DNA of 64,000 nt, taken from the NCBI GenBank assembly GCA_964398055.1, contig CAYNLK010000030.1, forward strand, positions 10,780-74,779, in the 5' to 3' direction. The notes beneath the pieces are model-generated. The model had not been told where the DNA came from. It did not search any database and saw nothing but the letters and a program-made list of their open reading frames with translations. Both the position numbers and the translations under genes were made by a program. Positions within the stretch are counted from its first letter, which is position 1. Every line of letters begins with the position of its first letter. The DNA comes from CAYNLK01 sp964398055 (GTDB taxonomy: Bacteria; Chloroflexota; Anaerolineae; 4572-78; J111). Below are positions 45,101-52,666 of this stretch, in pieces.

Positions 45101-46187
45101 TAAACTGGCCCAACAGGCCAACGACGAAAGGCTGGTGGGTGAAAGCTACAACGAGTGGGGTAAGCTCCTCTATATCTTTCGGGATTATGACACGGCTCAG
45201 AAACATTTGCAGCGAGCGCTCCGGCTGGCCCAAAAGTATCACGATCAGAACGTCCAGGCCGATTGCCTGGCGAATCTGGGGTCGGTGGCGCGGTATCAGG
45301 CTGACTATGATGTCGCCCTCTATTTCTGCCAGGAGGCCGTGAATCTATGGCGAGGGATGGGCGATCAACTTGGGTTGGGGAATGGGCTACGGCAATTGGG
45401 TCAGATTTATTACGCTACCGGTCGCTATATGGCTGCATTGGAATGCTACCGAAAATCCTTAAAACTGCATACCACCATCGGCGATCCGAACGGCGAAGCC
45501 TTGACCCGGCAGAGTCTGGGGCAATTGCACCGCAGCCTGGGGAATTATGACGAGGCTCGGCGGCAGTTGCAGCAAGCCCTGCAAACCCAGCGCGCCACCG
45601 GTGATCGCCGGGCCGAGGTCCAAACCCTCTACCAGCTGGGTTTTGTCCACTGCCGCCTGGCCGAGTATGAACAAGCCGCCAGCCAATTAGAGGAGGCCCT
45701 GACCATTCTGGGCGAGGAATTTGATGATCCCTGGGCGCTGGGGCAGGCCCTGAATTACTACAGTTGGACCCTGATCGAGTTGGGCCGGCTTAGCGAGGCC
45801 CAAACCCACCTGCAAGAAGCGCTGAAAACAGAGAGCGGGTTACACCAACCCGCTACGCTGATTGAAGTCGCCGTCCAGTTGGGCCGGGTCGCCCTGGCTC
45901 GCCACGATCTAGGCCTGGCCAGGGCCTGCGCCCGCCACATCCTGGAGTTCATCAATCAACAAGGTACGGCCGGTTTGGAGCACCCCGGACTGGCCTATCT
46001 GACCGTTTACCACACCTGCCAGGCCACGCAAGAGCTTACGCAGGCTAACGTGGTTCTCAGCCAGGCCCGGTGCTATCTTGAGCTGCAAGCGGCCCAAATT
46101 GACGATCCTCAACTGCGCCGGAGTTATCTCTATAACCTGGCAGAGCATCGCCAACTTCAAGCATTGGTAGTTGATTACCCGGAATAA
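42114..46187 (+). CDS. Soluble adenylyl cyclase-like protein: two class III cyclase domains, ATPase, TPR
   Basis: A 1357-residue cytoplasmic protein. Cyclase domain C1 (about 38-200) carries the metal-binding Asp pair D45 (LADISGFT) and D95 (FSGDAIVALF) but lacks the Asn-x3-Arg motif. C2 (about 270-420) has lost the first Asp (FVGIGN) but retains K320 (VDDKG), N390 and R394 (EVNLAVRL). The two together can make one composite active site, as in mammalian soluble adenylyl cyclase. A STAND-type ATPase with Walker A near 490-497 and Walker B LLILEDIHWADE follows, then many TPRs (about 860-1300). ATG at 42114 lacks a clear Shine-Dalgarno. Confidence 0.9.
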   Translation: MTSPETLEKLAAYVPTPVVHAIYRQPRPLTEPTAHRFPAAILLADISGFTPLSELLAQAGPTGAEELTHFINQYFSLMIQLIELYGGQVINFSGDAIVALFPAEDIELSVAARRAGECALSMQAKMSAFTDLQTSQGRASLSMKAGIGAGQVLACSIGGVRGRWEYLVGGDPLVQVAVAESLAQPGQVVVSATAWREIELFFRGEIKPNDPRVIKLDQLLSPVPPAEPLNFDWSRLAPEQQRLAEQALQGYVPAAIKARLADQADWLAELRRMTILFVGIGNLDYEAAEAGTRLQALLQATQELIQRFEGSLGKVAVDDKGTVMLILFGVPPFSHEDDATRAVAFALNLQSVAQAQHLRMAIGITEGQVFAGPVGAPGRREYTVIGDEVNLAVRLMQYGRAGTIIVNERVKERAGPQFVTDSLGQISIKGKSLAVPAYLVKGEQGTQDQFITRYLLHEDPLVGRKAEIEQTRRLAARAREGRLQLLLIEGELGLGKSRLVSEMVREWVMEGGAGYGSKCISYGRQVPYQAWREILTGLYGLTPNLSPQRQLARLAIGAAGLADPPDRPGYWEMRLPLLADVLGLDIPQNDFTRQISGELRRNNTFALLEALFRNEAKRRPLLLILEDIHWADELSLLLAGHLAKKLTDVPWFIVLTYRQSTVETELGPLLELSHLPDVCTLRLNPLSPQESIDLIRIILGDRTLPAEVQQIILSRGQGNPFFLHEISRAILAVLENHSGRLAEWLGTLELPNTVHDAIFMHIDRLPEPEKLTLKVAAVIGVRFQRELLSAVHPVNGVKPQLPSQLQELENEKLIQMEAPAPKWEYVFRNVITQEIMYEGLLLAQRRQLHAAVGAALQAAEPEAIENLAYHYSRSDNLEMALHYLKMAGQKASREYANHAAIGYYSEILARLAERPGPRRTSGIISADYWDVLHERVKLYNLTGQRDKEVEDLGTLGLIAEALNDDRRRALAAKQWAYHYETKGDYASALELTERFAKLAQQANDERLVGESYNEWGKLLYIFRDYDTAQKHLQRALRLAQKYHDQNVQADCLANLGSVARYQADYDVALYFCQEAVNLWRGMGDQLGLGNGLRQLGQIYYATGRYMAALECYRKSLKLHTTIGDPNGEALTRQSLGQLHRSLGNYDEARRQLQQALQTQRATGDRRAEVQTLYQLGFVHCRLAEYEQAASQLEEALTILGEEFDDPWALGQALNYYSWTLIELGRLSEAQTHLQEALKTESGLHQPATLIEVAVQLGRVALARHDLGLARACARHILEFINQQGTAGLEHPGLAYLTVYHTCQATQELTQANVVLSQARCYLELQAAQIDDPQLRRSYLYNLAEHRQLQALVVDYPE

Positions 46188-46190
46188 AAA

Positions 46191-46221
46191 AGCCGCCGGC
46201 GCCTTGTCGATGCCGGCGGCT
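46191..46221. terminator. Bidirectional intrinsic terminator
   Basis: AGCCGCCGGC (46191-46200) pairs perfectly with GCCGGCGGCT (46212-46221) across an 11-nt loop. An A-run precedes the left arm (AAAAA) and CTTT follows the right. It lies between the convergent cyclase and sigma factor genes. Confidence 0.88.
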
Positions 46222-46241
46222 CTTTGGTAACGCTGTTCAGC

Positions 46242-47165
46242 TCAATTGACAAAACCGATCAGCCGGTTGGCCTTATCGCGCTGCCGCAGTTTGGCCAGCG
46301 CCTCCTTCTCGATCTGGCGAATACGCTCACGAGTTAAGCCAAAGCGTTCGGCCACATCCTGCAAAGTGAGGGGTTGGCCATCCCGCAAACCGTAACGCAA
46401 CTCCACAATCCGGCTTTCGCGAGCGGATAAACCGGCCAAAGCCCGGCGAATTTCCCGGCCCAGCAAAATAGAGTCAACTTGATCCTCCAACGCCTGGGTC
46501 AGATCATTCTCCACAAAGTCGGCCAGGATAGCGCCATCATCGCCCACCGGCTCTTCCAGGCTGAGGGTATCCTGTCCATCCTGGAGCAGGTTGTGGATAT
46601 CCTCAGGGGCGTCGCCGGTGTGGGCGGCAATCTCTTCTACTTCGGGGGTGCGGCCCAGCTTTTGAGTCAACTGGCCCATGACCCGTCTGATTTTGCCCAG
46701 ATGATCAACTTTGTGCACCGGCAAACGGATCACCCGGGTCTGCACGGCCACTGCCCGGCTAACGCTCTGGCGAATCCAGTAGCTGGCGTAGGTGCTTAAA
46801 CGCACGCCCTTGGTCACATCAAACTTATCAATCGCTCTGATCAAACCAAGCACACCTTCCTGAGAAAGTTCAGCCAAACTCAGGCCGTGGCCGGTATATT
46901 TGCTGGCGATGCTGATGACCAAACGACCATTAGCCTGAATCAGGGTTCGACGAGCCTTGATGCCCTCATCAACTCTGTCAGCTAATTTAGCTTGCAGTTC
47001 GTCGTCGATATCGTGTTCTTTGGCCAATCGCCTGGCGGCCTTTTTACCTTCAACCATCACCCTGATCAAACGTTTCTCTTCGGCGGGAGATACTGGCGCA
47101 GTTGCGGCAAGATCGGCAATGCTTAATCTGAACAGCGCTTCATCAGGTGCCCATGTGGTTGCCAT
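46242..47165 (-). CDS. RpoD-family sigma factor (group 2/3)
   Basis: A 307-residue sigma-70-family factor with regions 2 (LVISIASKYTGHGLSLAEL, SQEGVLGLIRAIDKFD, STYASYWIRQSVSRA), 3 and 4 (LTLQDVAERFGLTRERIRQIE). Region 1.1 is absent, so it is probably an alternative sigma rather than the housekeeping one. The start at 47165 (MATTWAP) has AGGTGATG upstream; earlier in-frame starts at 47171 and 47216 are less likely. It lies 75 bp downstream of the LON-N gene and in the same direction, so it may belong to the GntR-cobalamin operon. Confidence 0.9.
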   Translation of the reverse strand: MATTWAPDEALFRLSIADLAATAPVSPAEEKRLIRVMVEGKKAARRLAKEHDIDDELQAKLADRVDEGIKARRTLIQANGRLVISIASKYTGHGLSLAELSQEGVLGLIRAIDKFDVTKGVRLSTYASYWIRQSVSRAVAVQTRVIRLPVHKVDHLGKIRRVMGQLTQKLGRTPEVEEIAAHTGDAPEDIHNLLQDGQDTLSLEEPVGDDGAILADFVENDLTQALEDQVDSILLGREIRRALAGLSARESRIVELRYGLRDGQPLTLQDVAERFGLTRERIRQIEKEALAKLRQRDKANRLIGFVN

Positions 47166-47240
47166 AATCATCACCTCATTATTGGTAGTAATTTTATACA
47201 GACTTTCAAGCGCCATTGCCGTTGCTGTAAGTAACTCGAT

Positions 47241-47942
47241 TTAGTTTAAAGAGTAGTCTACAAAAGGTAGACGTTGCGTTTGTTGGTGGACCTGATAAGC
47301 CCTGAGCATATAAACTAGAATCTGGTCTTCACGGTCAACAACCGTGGTGGTCCTGGCAATTAACTTGGTTAGTGAGTCGGACGACAAAATTTGCTGCTTG
47401 TCCGGCAGCGGGCCCTGGATTGCGGCCCCGGCCAAAAAAGCTAAGTCGGTTGGGTCCGCCGGTAAGTTTGTGCCGGAAAGATCCTCACCGGAAGCATCTC
47501 CCAAATGCTGGATATACTGTTTGACCAGGGGACGCAGCTTTTGGGCCATAAGTTCAACGACCTCAGGGCTATCGTCCACCATCAGCAAAGGATCAACCAG
47601 GCCGATAAGAAAATCAGCGGCACTTGAATAGATATTCTTGATTACAAACCTCTCTTGGCCCACCGTTATCAGGTTCATCCGGCCATCCTGTAAATTCTCA
47701 ACCGCCTTGATTTGGGCCGTGGTGCCAATACCATAAATGTCGTGAATGTCTAAGTCTGCCACATTTGGGGCCTGGGCTCGCCTATTCCTGGCTAAAATTA
47801 CCCCAAATAACCGGTCGGAGGCCAGACATTCTCGGATCATCACTTTGTATCGTTCTTCAAAAATGTGGAGCGGCAACAGCATCCCCGGGAACAAAACGAC
47901 GTTTAGCGGAAATAACGGGAGGCGAAAATCTGGCGTTAACAT
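47241..47942 (-). CDS. LON-N (LON protease substrate-binding-like) domain protein
   Basis: A 233-residue protein with the LON substrate-binding domain (about 5-200: LPLFPLNVVLFPGMLLPLHIFEERY, then alternating sheets) but no AAA or protease domain. Stand-alone members are widespread and may be adaptors for proteolysis; function is not settled. The ATG at 47942 is 10 bp downstream of the regulator stop. An in-frame ATG 18 codons upstream would overlap the regulator. Confidence 0.88.
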   Translation of the reverse strand: MLTPDFRLPLFPLNVVLFPGMLLPLHIFEERYKVMIRECLASDRLFGVILARNRRAQAPNVADLDIHDIYGIGTTAQIKAVENLQDGRMNLITVGQERFVIKNIYSSAADFLIGLVDPLLMVDDSPEVVELMAQKLRPLVKQYIQHLGDASGEDLSGTNLPADPTDLAFLAGAAIQGPLPDKQQILSSDSLTKLIARTTTVVDREDQILVYMLRAYQVHQQTQRLPFVDYSLN

Positions 47943-47952
47943 CGATCTGACC

Positions 47953-48918
47953 TTATTGGGAAAATAACCTTTGTATTTTAGTAACGGCAGCTTCAACCGT
48001 GTCGCCCAAATATAAACCCTGAACCTGAGAAATTAATGACGGTTTTTGGCTAAAGGCCGCTCCCCCAAAAGTGAAAACTGGTCGGGCCGCGAGCTGGTCA
48101 CCACCACCGGTTCGTTGAATTTGTAGATTAGCCAGGCATTGTCGGCTGAGTGTGACCAGAGCTTTACCGGCCTCGGCGGTAGCAGCCGAGAAGCAGATCA
48201 AATCGGGATGGGCCGTGTCAATAAATTGGTGGAAATCGGTTGTGAAAACATGGGGCCCCAGATAGATAACTCGAAATCCTCGTCGACGCAGGCTCAGGGC
48301 CAGCAAGAGCAGCCCTATTTCATGCTGATCTTCCGGGGCGCAAGCCAACACCGCCTTCTGGCCGAATTGTAATGTAGCCGCAGCATTGAACATAGCAATC
48401 AAATGGGAGCGCAAGGTAGTGATCGCATAGTTTTGAGCCAATAAGCTAATTTGACCTTGCTGCCACTGCTGCTCAAGCTGCCGGATCACCTCCGGGAAAA
48501 GAGTCATCGCTACCAGTTCAACCGAATAAGCTGCCACTGCCTCGGTGATAATGGCTTCGACTTCAACGCAGTTAAACGATGACAATTCATCGACCAATTT
48601 TTGCTGATAGTGGAGAGTAATGTTGGTAGTCAGATTGTGATGATGGGGTTGATTTAAACCATTGCCGGCTGCGGCCAAATTATTCGGTTGATGGCTGACA
48701 AACGTGCCTTTCCCTACTCTAGTATACGCTAATCCTTCGTCTATAAGCTCCTGCAAAGCCCGCCGAGCCGTCATGCGGCTCAAATTATAATGTTGGCAAA
48801 GATCACGTTCAGAAGGTAGTTTTTGGTGAGAACGGTAAAGCCCTTGCTCAATCTGGCTTCGCAACAACTCCTTGAGCTGAAGATAAATGGGGGTTGGATG
48901 CTGCTTATCCAGATACAT
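47953..48918 (-). CDS. GntR winged-helix regulator fused to a cobalamin-binding domain
   Basis: A 321-residue transcription factor. Residues 1-75 are a GntR-family winged helix (LPSERDLCQHYNLSRMTARRALQELIDEGLAYTR, given here as its location only). Residues 100-180 form the helical cap and residues 185-315 a Rossmann-type B12-binding domain with D197-x-H199-x-x-G202 (the cobalt-ligating His), FGGAAF near 284-289 and YLGDTVEAA at 303-311. The CarH cap signature W-x9-EH reads W152-x9-QN. MerR-B12 fusions (CarH, LitR) are light switches; a GntR head is unusual. The downstream LON-N gene starts 10 bp after its stop, and a sigma gene follows. Confidence 0.88.
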   Translation of the reverse strand: MYLDKQHPTPIYLQLKELLRSQIEQGLYRSHQKLPSERDLCQHYNLSRMTARRALQELIDEGLAYTRVGKGTFVSHQPNNLAAAGNGLNQPHHHNLTTNITLHYQQKLVDELSSFNCVEVEAIITEAVAAYSVELVAMTLFPEVIRQLEQQWQQGQISLLAQNYAITTLRSHLIAMFNAAATLQFGQKAVLACAPEDQHEIGLLLLALSLRRRGFRVIYLGPHVFTTDFHQFIDTAHPDLICFSAATAEAGKALVTLSRQCLANLQIQRTGGGDQLAARPVFTFGGAAFSQKPSLISQVQGLYLGDTVEAAVTKIQRLFSQ

Positions 48919-48942
48919 TATACTTATATACCCCTAACCGCG

Positions 48943-48972
48943 GTCTATACCAGTTTATACCAGTCTATACCA
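48943..48972 (-). promoter_or_regulatory. Three contiguous 10-bp direct repeats (candidate operator)
   Basis: On the minus strand three head-to-tail copies of TGGTATARAC (48972-48963, 48962-48953, 48952-48943) begin at the last base of the -10 element. The 10-bp period puts all copies on the same DNA face. The regulator's start codon is 25 bp further downstream. Confidence 0.75.
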
Positions 48973-49000
48973 TTATAACCGATTTGGGGCTGGATGTCAA
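48972..49000 (-). promoter_or_regulatory. Perfect consensus promoter of the GntR-cobalamin regulator
   Basis: Minus-strand TTGACA (49000-48995), exactly 17 bp and TATAAT (48977-48972). It is the only full consensus promoter in the window. The direct-repeat operator starts at its -10 element, so a bound regulator would block initiation. Confidence 0.85.
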
Positions 49001-49134
49001 TACCTTTTTTAGCCGAGACTAAAATTTAGTTGATTACAGTTCTATGCCAAGCTTTTTGAGATATTCGGCTCATTTTAGCAGCCATAAATTAAAACCAAGT
49101 TAAATTTGGGCCAATCAGACTCATAAAAAATGAA

Positions 49135-49158
49135 CCCCGCCTCAAAGCTGAGACGGGG
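49135..49158 (-). terminator. Intrinsic terminator after the small 49207-49443 gene
   Basis: CCCCGCCTC (49135-49143) and GAGACGGGG (49150-49158) form a hairpin with one mismatch around AAAGCT. On the minus strand it is followed by TTCATTTTTTATG. The rest of 48919-49206 holds the regulator promoter and operator. Confidence 0.75.
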
Positions 49159-49206
49159 CCAATAATGGCTGTTGGATTCAATTTTGATCTGGCCGGCAGG
49201 TAATGT

Positions 49207-49443
49207 TTATCCAGCCAAATCCATAATTTTCTGTTGTTCGGTCAGGGGTTCCAACGGTCTGGATTTATGCAGGCGCATCGGCCGGGTTGGCGCGTTGGCC
49301 AGAGTTTTTTCTAATTGGTAGATTTCGGTGTATAGCTCATCAACTCTTGCCGCCGGGATAACTTGCCACCGGCCATTGGTCAACCAGTCGATAAAACCGC
49401 TCAACTTATCCATGATAGGGTGAACTTGAATAGCCGAACTCAT
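49207..49443 (-). CDS. Small hypothetical protein
   Basis: A 78-residue protein without recognised domain. The start at 49443 (MSSAIQVHP) has AAGGAG about 12 nt upstream; an in-frame TTG 8 codons earlier is less likely. It has a hydrophilic, helix-rich composition with a conserved-looking WLTNGRWQVIPAARVDELY segment. It lies downstream of the MinD-like gene after a 259-bp gap holding a hairpin, and has its own terminator. Function unknown. Confidence 0.55.
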   Translation of the reverse strand: MSSAIQVHPIMDKLSGFIDWLTNGRWQVIPAARVDELYTEIYQLEKTLANAPTRPMRLHKSRPLEPLTEQQKIMDLAG

Positions 49444-49655
49444 TTCGGAACGCTTCTCCTTCCGCAATAAAAGAACAACTCTTTACCTTAACTGTCTCCA
49501 AAGGATTTAACCAGATAGTGTAATATGTTAGCAAAAGTCGAAAAATTTGCAAATTCTGGGTGATAGCCTGAGATAATACCAGCCCCCATCTGCTGAGAGT
49601 AGATGATCGTTTCTTTTAGCCGGTGATTGTCGGCCGGAAGCCGAGAAGGTGAAGG

Positions 49656-49681
49656 GACCGGCACTTATTGCAGTGCCGGTC
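49656..49681. repeat. Palindrome GACCGGCACT-N6-AGTGCCGGTC
   Basis: A perfect 10-bp stem (49656-49665 and 49672-49681) with a TATTGC loop. It is 22 bp past the stop of the minus-strand MinD-like gene and shares its core with the MITE copies at 38708 and 61611. The rest of 49467-49702 shows nothing recognisable. Confidence 0.8.
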
Positions 49682-49702
49682 ACCGGGTGATTGTAGCTGA
49701 CC

Positions 49703-50458
49703 CTACGCCATCAGTTTGGCCGCAACCTCCCGGAGCTGCCTGGTCAGCTCGTGATCCGGATATCGGAGGGCAAAGATGCCGGTACTGGCCAGATTCATCA
49801 TCTCTTCAGAGAAAGGCAGCACCGCGGCGACATCGCACTCAAAGGTCTGTTCCACCCGTGTTCTGACTTCCGCCGGGTTGAATGCCGGCGGCGTTTTGTT
49901 GACGACCAGCACCATGCGGGGCACATCCAGCGAGCGGGCCACCTCAACCGTGACTGCCGTCCCCTCATAGTCCTGCTGGTCGGGGCGCAAGATAACGACC
50001 AGGGCATGGGAGATGGCGATGGAGAAGAGCGTTTCTTCATTCAGGCCAGGGTGGGTGTCGATCATCAGGACATCCAAAGACAACGCCTGAATCAGGCGGC
50101 GGAAGCCGTGGGTGAGCTTGCTTACATCGTAGCCCTCGCGCAAAACATTGACAATTTCATCGGCCTGGATGCTGGAAGGAATCAGAAACAGCCGACCCGC
50201 GACTTGACCGCCCAGGTTGGCCGTGACATCGTGGGCAGCCTGTTCGATATCACACCGGCCCCACAGATAATCGTTGAGCGAGTGGTCAATCTCCCGGCCG
50301 GCCAGGCCAAACAAAACGTGAATACCCGGCGACTGAATATCGGTGTCGATGACGCCGACCCGCCGCCCTTCGGCTGCCAGCAGGGTGGCAATATTGGCGG
50401 TGGTATTTGATTTGCCGGTGCCGCCGCGAAATGAATGGATAGAAATGATTTTGGACAT
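49703..50458 (-). CDS. MinD/ParA-like P-loop ATPase
   Basis: A 251-residue deviant-Walker ATPase: N-terminal SFRGGTGKSNT Walker A with the signature Lys, GVIDTDIQSPGIH switch region and Walker B VLMIDTHPG. MinD/ParA-type enzymes form ATP-dependent dimers that position other proteins. Length and motifs resemble the CpaE/FleN-like branch. GGAG is 7 nt before the ATG. It is the last gene of the signalling cluster and may be its effector or localisation partner; this is inference. Confidence 0.88.
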   Translation of the reverse strand: MSKIISIHSFRGGTGKSNTTANIATLLAAEGRRVGVIDTDIQSPGIHVLFGLAGREIDHSLNDYLWGRCDIEQAAHDVTANLGGQVAGRLFLIPSSIQADEIVNVLREGYDVSKLTHGFRRLIQALSLDVLMIDTHPGLNEETLFSIAISHALVVILRPDQQDYEGTAVTVEVARSLDVPRMVLVVNKTPPAFNPAEVRTRVEQTFECDVAAVLPFSEEMMNLASTGIFALRYPDHELTRQLREVAAKLMA

Positions 50459-50484
50459 AGTTTTTCTCCGGTTGGGCAGGCAGA

Positions 50485-50922
50485 TTATGGCTCAGGCGGT
50501 AGTTTGCCAACCCCTTGCTTGACCAGGGTCAATTCGTTACCGCCCGCCTCAGTAGCACGATAGGATATCTGGTCCATAGTTTGCCGGATCAGGTGAAGCC
50601 CCATTCCCCCCGGCACTCGCTTGGTCAGTGGCAAAGTAAGATCCGGCGTGGCAACGCGGGTTGGATCAAACGGCGGGGCATAGTCGCGCAGGCTGATGAC
50701 CAAATCATCGACCTTTCGTTCGACCACAATCTCAACCTGCCCCGCCTGGCCCCGGTAGCCATGCAAGATGATATTGGTAACGGCCTCGTCAACGGCCAGT
50801 TGCAGGTTAGGAATTATGCCCGGAGCAACACCCAGCGCCACCGCGGTTTTCTCCACAAAATCACGAACCTTAGCCAAGTTCTGCAGATCAGCGGCAACAT
50901 GCAAGGAAAAATGGGGTGTCAT
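50485..50922 (-). CDS. RsbW-like anti-sigma/serine kinase (HATPase)
   Basis: A 145-residue GHKL ATPase with N-box AVDEAVTNIILHGY, G1-like RDYAPPFDP and G2 GGMGLHLI motifs, typical of RsbW/SpoIIAB serine kinases that bind a sigma factor or partner and phosphorylate a STAS antagonist. The ATG at 50922 is used; a longer frame from 50943 has no better ribosome site. The STAS gene is immediately upstream, with a 23-bp gap. Confidence 0.88.
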   Translation of the reverse strand: MTPHFSLHVAADLQNLAKVRDFVEKTAVALGVAPGIIPNLQLAVDEAVTNIILHGYRGQAGQVEIVVERKVDDLVISLRDYAPPFDPTRVATPDLTLPLTKRVPGGMGLHLIRQTMDQISYRATEAGGNELTLVKQGVGKLPPEP

Positions 50923-50945
50923 CAAAGTTCCACTGGTTACCAAAC

Positions 50946-51356
50946 CTAGAATGAGGCGACCGCGTCCTTGAGCTTGTGATGGATTTCCAGAAACATATCA
51001 AACCCCGCTGTTCTGATAACATCGAGTACGGCCGGTTTGGGGTTGAGTAGTTTGAGCTGCGCCGACTTGAAGGTCCCGGCTGCCACCCCCCGGCGCACCT
51101 CCGCATCACTCTGTTCGGGAGTGGCGGCGCGAAAAATAGTAAAGATGGTGTGCAGCGCCCGTAGCCCGGCGCTGCTCATATAAGTGACCTTGGCCAAATC
51201 AAGGAGCAAGGCGCGGCAGCCGGCCTGGTAGGCTTCCCTGGCCTGCCTTTCAAGTTCCTGGTAAGAGCTGGCGTCAATCTCGCCGCTCAGGTGAAAGACG
51301 GTGACCGGCAGCCGGCCCTGTTCCTGTGAAACTACAATCTGCATTTGAGAAGCCAC
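50946..51356 (-). CDS. STAS-domain anti-sigma factor antagonist
   Basis: A 136-residue protein with a STAS domain (about 15-115). The conserved Ser pair in VTYMSSAGLRAL is the expected phosphorylation site. The GTG at 51356 is chosen because a perfect GGAGGTGAT lies 4-5 nt upstream; ATG codons further upstream fall inside or before this sequence. Dephosphorylation by the adjacent PP2C would free it to bind the RsbW-like kinase. Confidence 0.88.
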   Translation of the reverse strand: MASQMQIVVSQEQGRLPVTVFHLSGEIDASSYQELERQAREAYQAGCRALLLDLAKVTYMSSAGLRALHTIFTIFRAATPEQSDAEVRRGVAAGTFKSAQLKLLNPKPAVLDVIRTAGFDMFLEIHHKLKDAVASF

Positions 51357-51425
51357 GAACATCACCTCCATATTCAGGTTATTCAAACCAATCTATTTTA
51401 CCTCAATCTTTGGTTGACCAGCCAA

Positions 51426-52664
51426 TCAGCCAGGCGCAACCACGGGCAGATGCTGCACCACGAGCATGGTAATATCATCATACTGAGGGGCCTCACCGAT
51501 ATGGCCGCGCAGGGCGGTTTCGATTCGACTGAGCAGGGCGCCGGCTGATGAAGCTGCCGGCTCTAACAGCGCCAGCAGTTTTTCTTTGGTGAACATTTGA
51601 CCGGCCGAATTTTGGGCATCAGGCACCCCGTCAGTAAAGGCCAGTAAGATGTCACCCTGCTCCAGATAAACTTCCTCTACTCTGAAATCGATGTTAGGGA
51701 AGATACCCACAATCGGCCCGGTAGGCCTTAGCTGGGACTTCACCCCGGCCCGGCCAAGAATGAGGGGCGGTTCATGGCCGGCATTGATGTAAGTGAGGCA
51801 ACCGCTGAGCGGATCAAGTAAGCCGAAAAAGAAGGTGACAAACATGTTAGCCCGGTCGTGGGTATAAGCAACATAATTATTGGTCAGGGTGACCGCATTT
51901 TTCAGCCGGGTCGCGCTGTCGACCCGTGACCCCGGTCGCAGCGGGGCTGACCATAGTTCAGTTGAAAGATCAGGCAGGTTGGCAAAGAATTCCAGGTTGG
52001 ATAAGGCTCGAAGCAAGCTGCGAAACAGGGTCATGTAGAGCGCGGCCCCCACCCCCTTGTCAGAGACATCGGCTATAACCAGGCCAAGCCTGGCTTCGGC
52101 CGGCAGCGCAAAAACATCATAAAAATCACCGGCTACTTCGCGAGCGGCCTGAAAATAGGCGACCATCTCCCAGCCCGGTAACTGCGGTATTTTGTCCGGT
52201 AAAAAGCCAGCCTGAATTTCATGACCGATTTCCAATTCCCGTTCCAGCGCTCTGAGATAGAGTTGCTCCTGGTCGCGCAGCCGCTTTCGTTCCAAACAGG
52301 CGCTCATTCGAGCTTTCAGCAGAACCTCATCAAAAGGTTTGGGGAGATAATCGTCGGCCCCCAATTGGATGCCTTTGACCACACTGTCCAGATCGTGCAT
52401 AGCCGAAATGATGATCACCGGGATATGGCGCCAGTGCGGGTTAATCTTCAGTTGGGCCAACACCTCAAAACCGTCCATCTCAGGCATCATGATATCGAGT
52501 AAGATAATATCCGGATTCTCAGCCGCAACTTGCCTGAGGGCCTCCTGACCGTTTCCGGCCCTGACGGTATTACAGTTCAGCTCCTCAAATTCTTGTTCCA
52601 GGAAATCGATATTGAAAGGCTCATCATCAACGATCAAAATCTTGGGCCGTTGGGCTTTGTCCAT
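51426..52664 (-). CDS. Receiver-PP2C (RsbU/SpoIIE-type) phosphatase
   Basis: A 412-residue protein: receiver domain (1-120, phospho-acceptor D57), coiled-coil linker (about 130-165) and a SpoIIE-type PP2C phosphatase (about 175-410) with GDFYDVF, IADVSDKG and AFTDGVPDA metal-binding motifs. It would dephosphorylate the STAS antagonist in response to the upstream phosphorelay. The ATG at 52664 has GAGG upstream and lies 2 nt after the previous gene's stop. Its receiver is closely similar to that of the neighbouring gene, suggesting duplication. Confidence 0.92.
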   Translation of the reverse strand: MDKAQRPKILIVDDEPFNIDFLEQEFEELNCNTVRAGNGQEALRQVAAENPDIILLDIMMPEMDGFEVLAQLKINPHWRHIPVIIISAMHDLDSVVKGIQLGADDYLPKPFDEVLLKARMSACLERKRLRDQEQLYLRALERELEIGHEIQAGFLPDKIPQLPGWEMVAYFQAAREVAGDFYDVFALPAEARLGLVIADVSDKGVGAALYMTLFRSLLRALSNLEFFANLPDLSTELWSAPLRPGSRVDSATRLKNAVTLTNNYVAYTHDRANMFVTFFFGLLDPLSGCLTYINAGHEPPLILGRAGVKSQLRPTGPIVGIFPNIDFRVEEVYLEQGDILLAFTDGVPDAQNSAGQMFTKEKLLALLEPAASSAGALLSRIETALRGHIGEAPQYDDITMLVVQHLPVVAPG

Positions 52665-52666
52665 TA

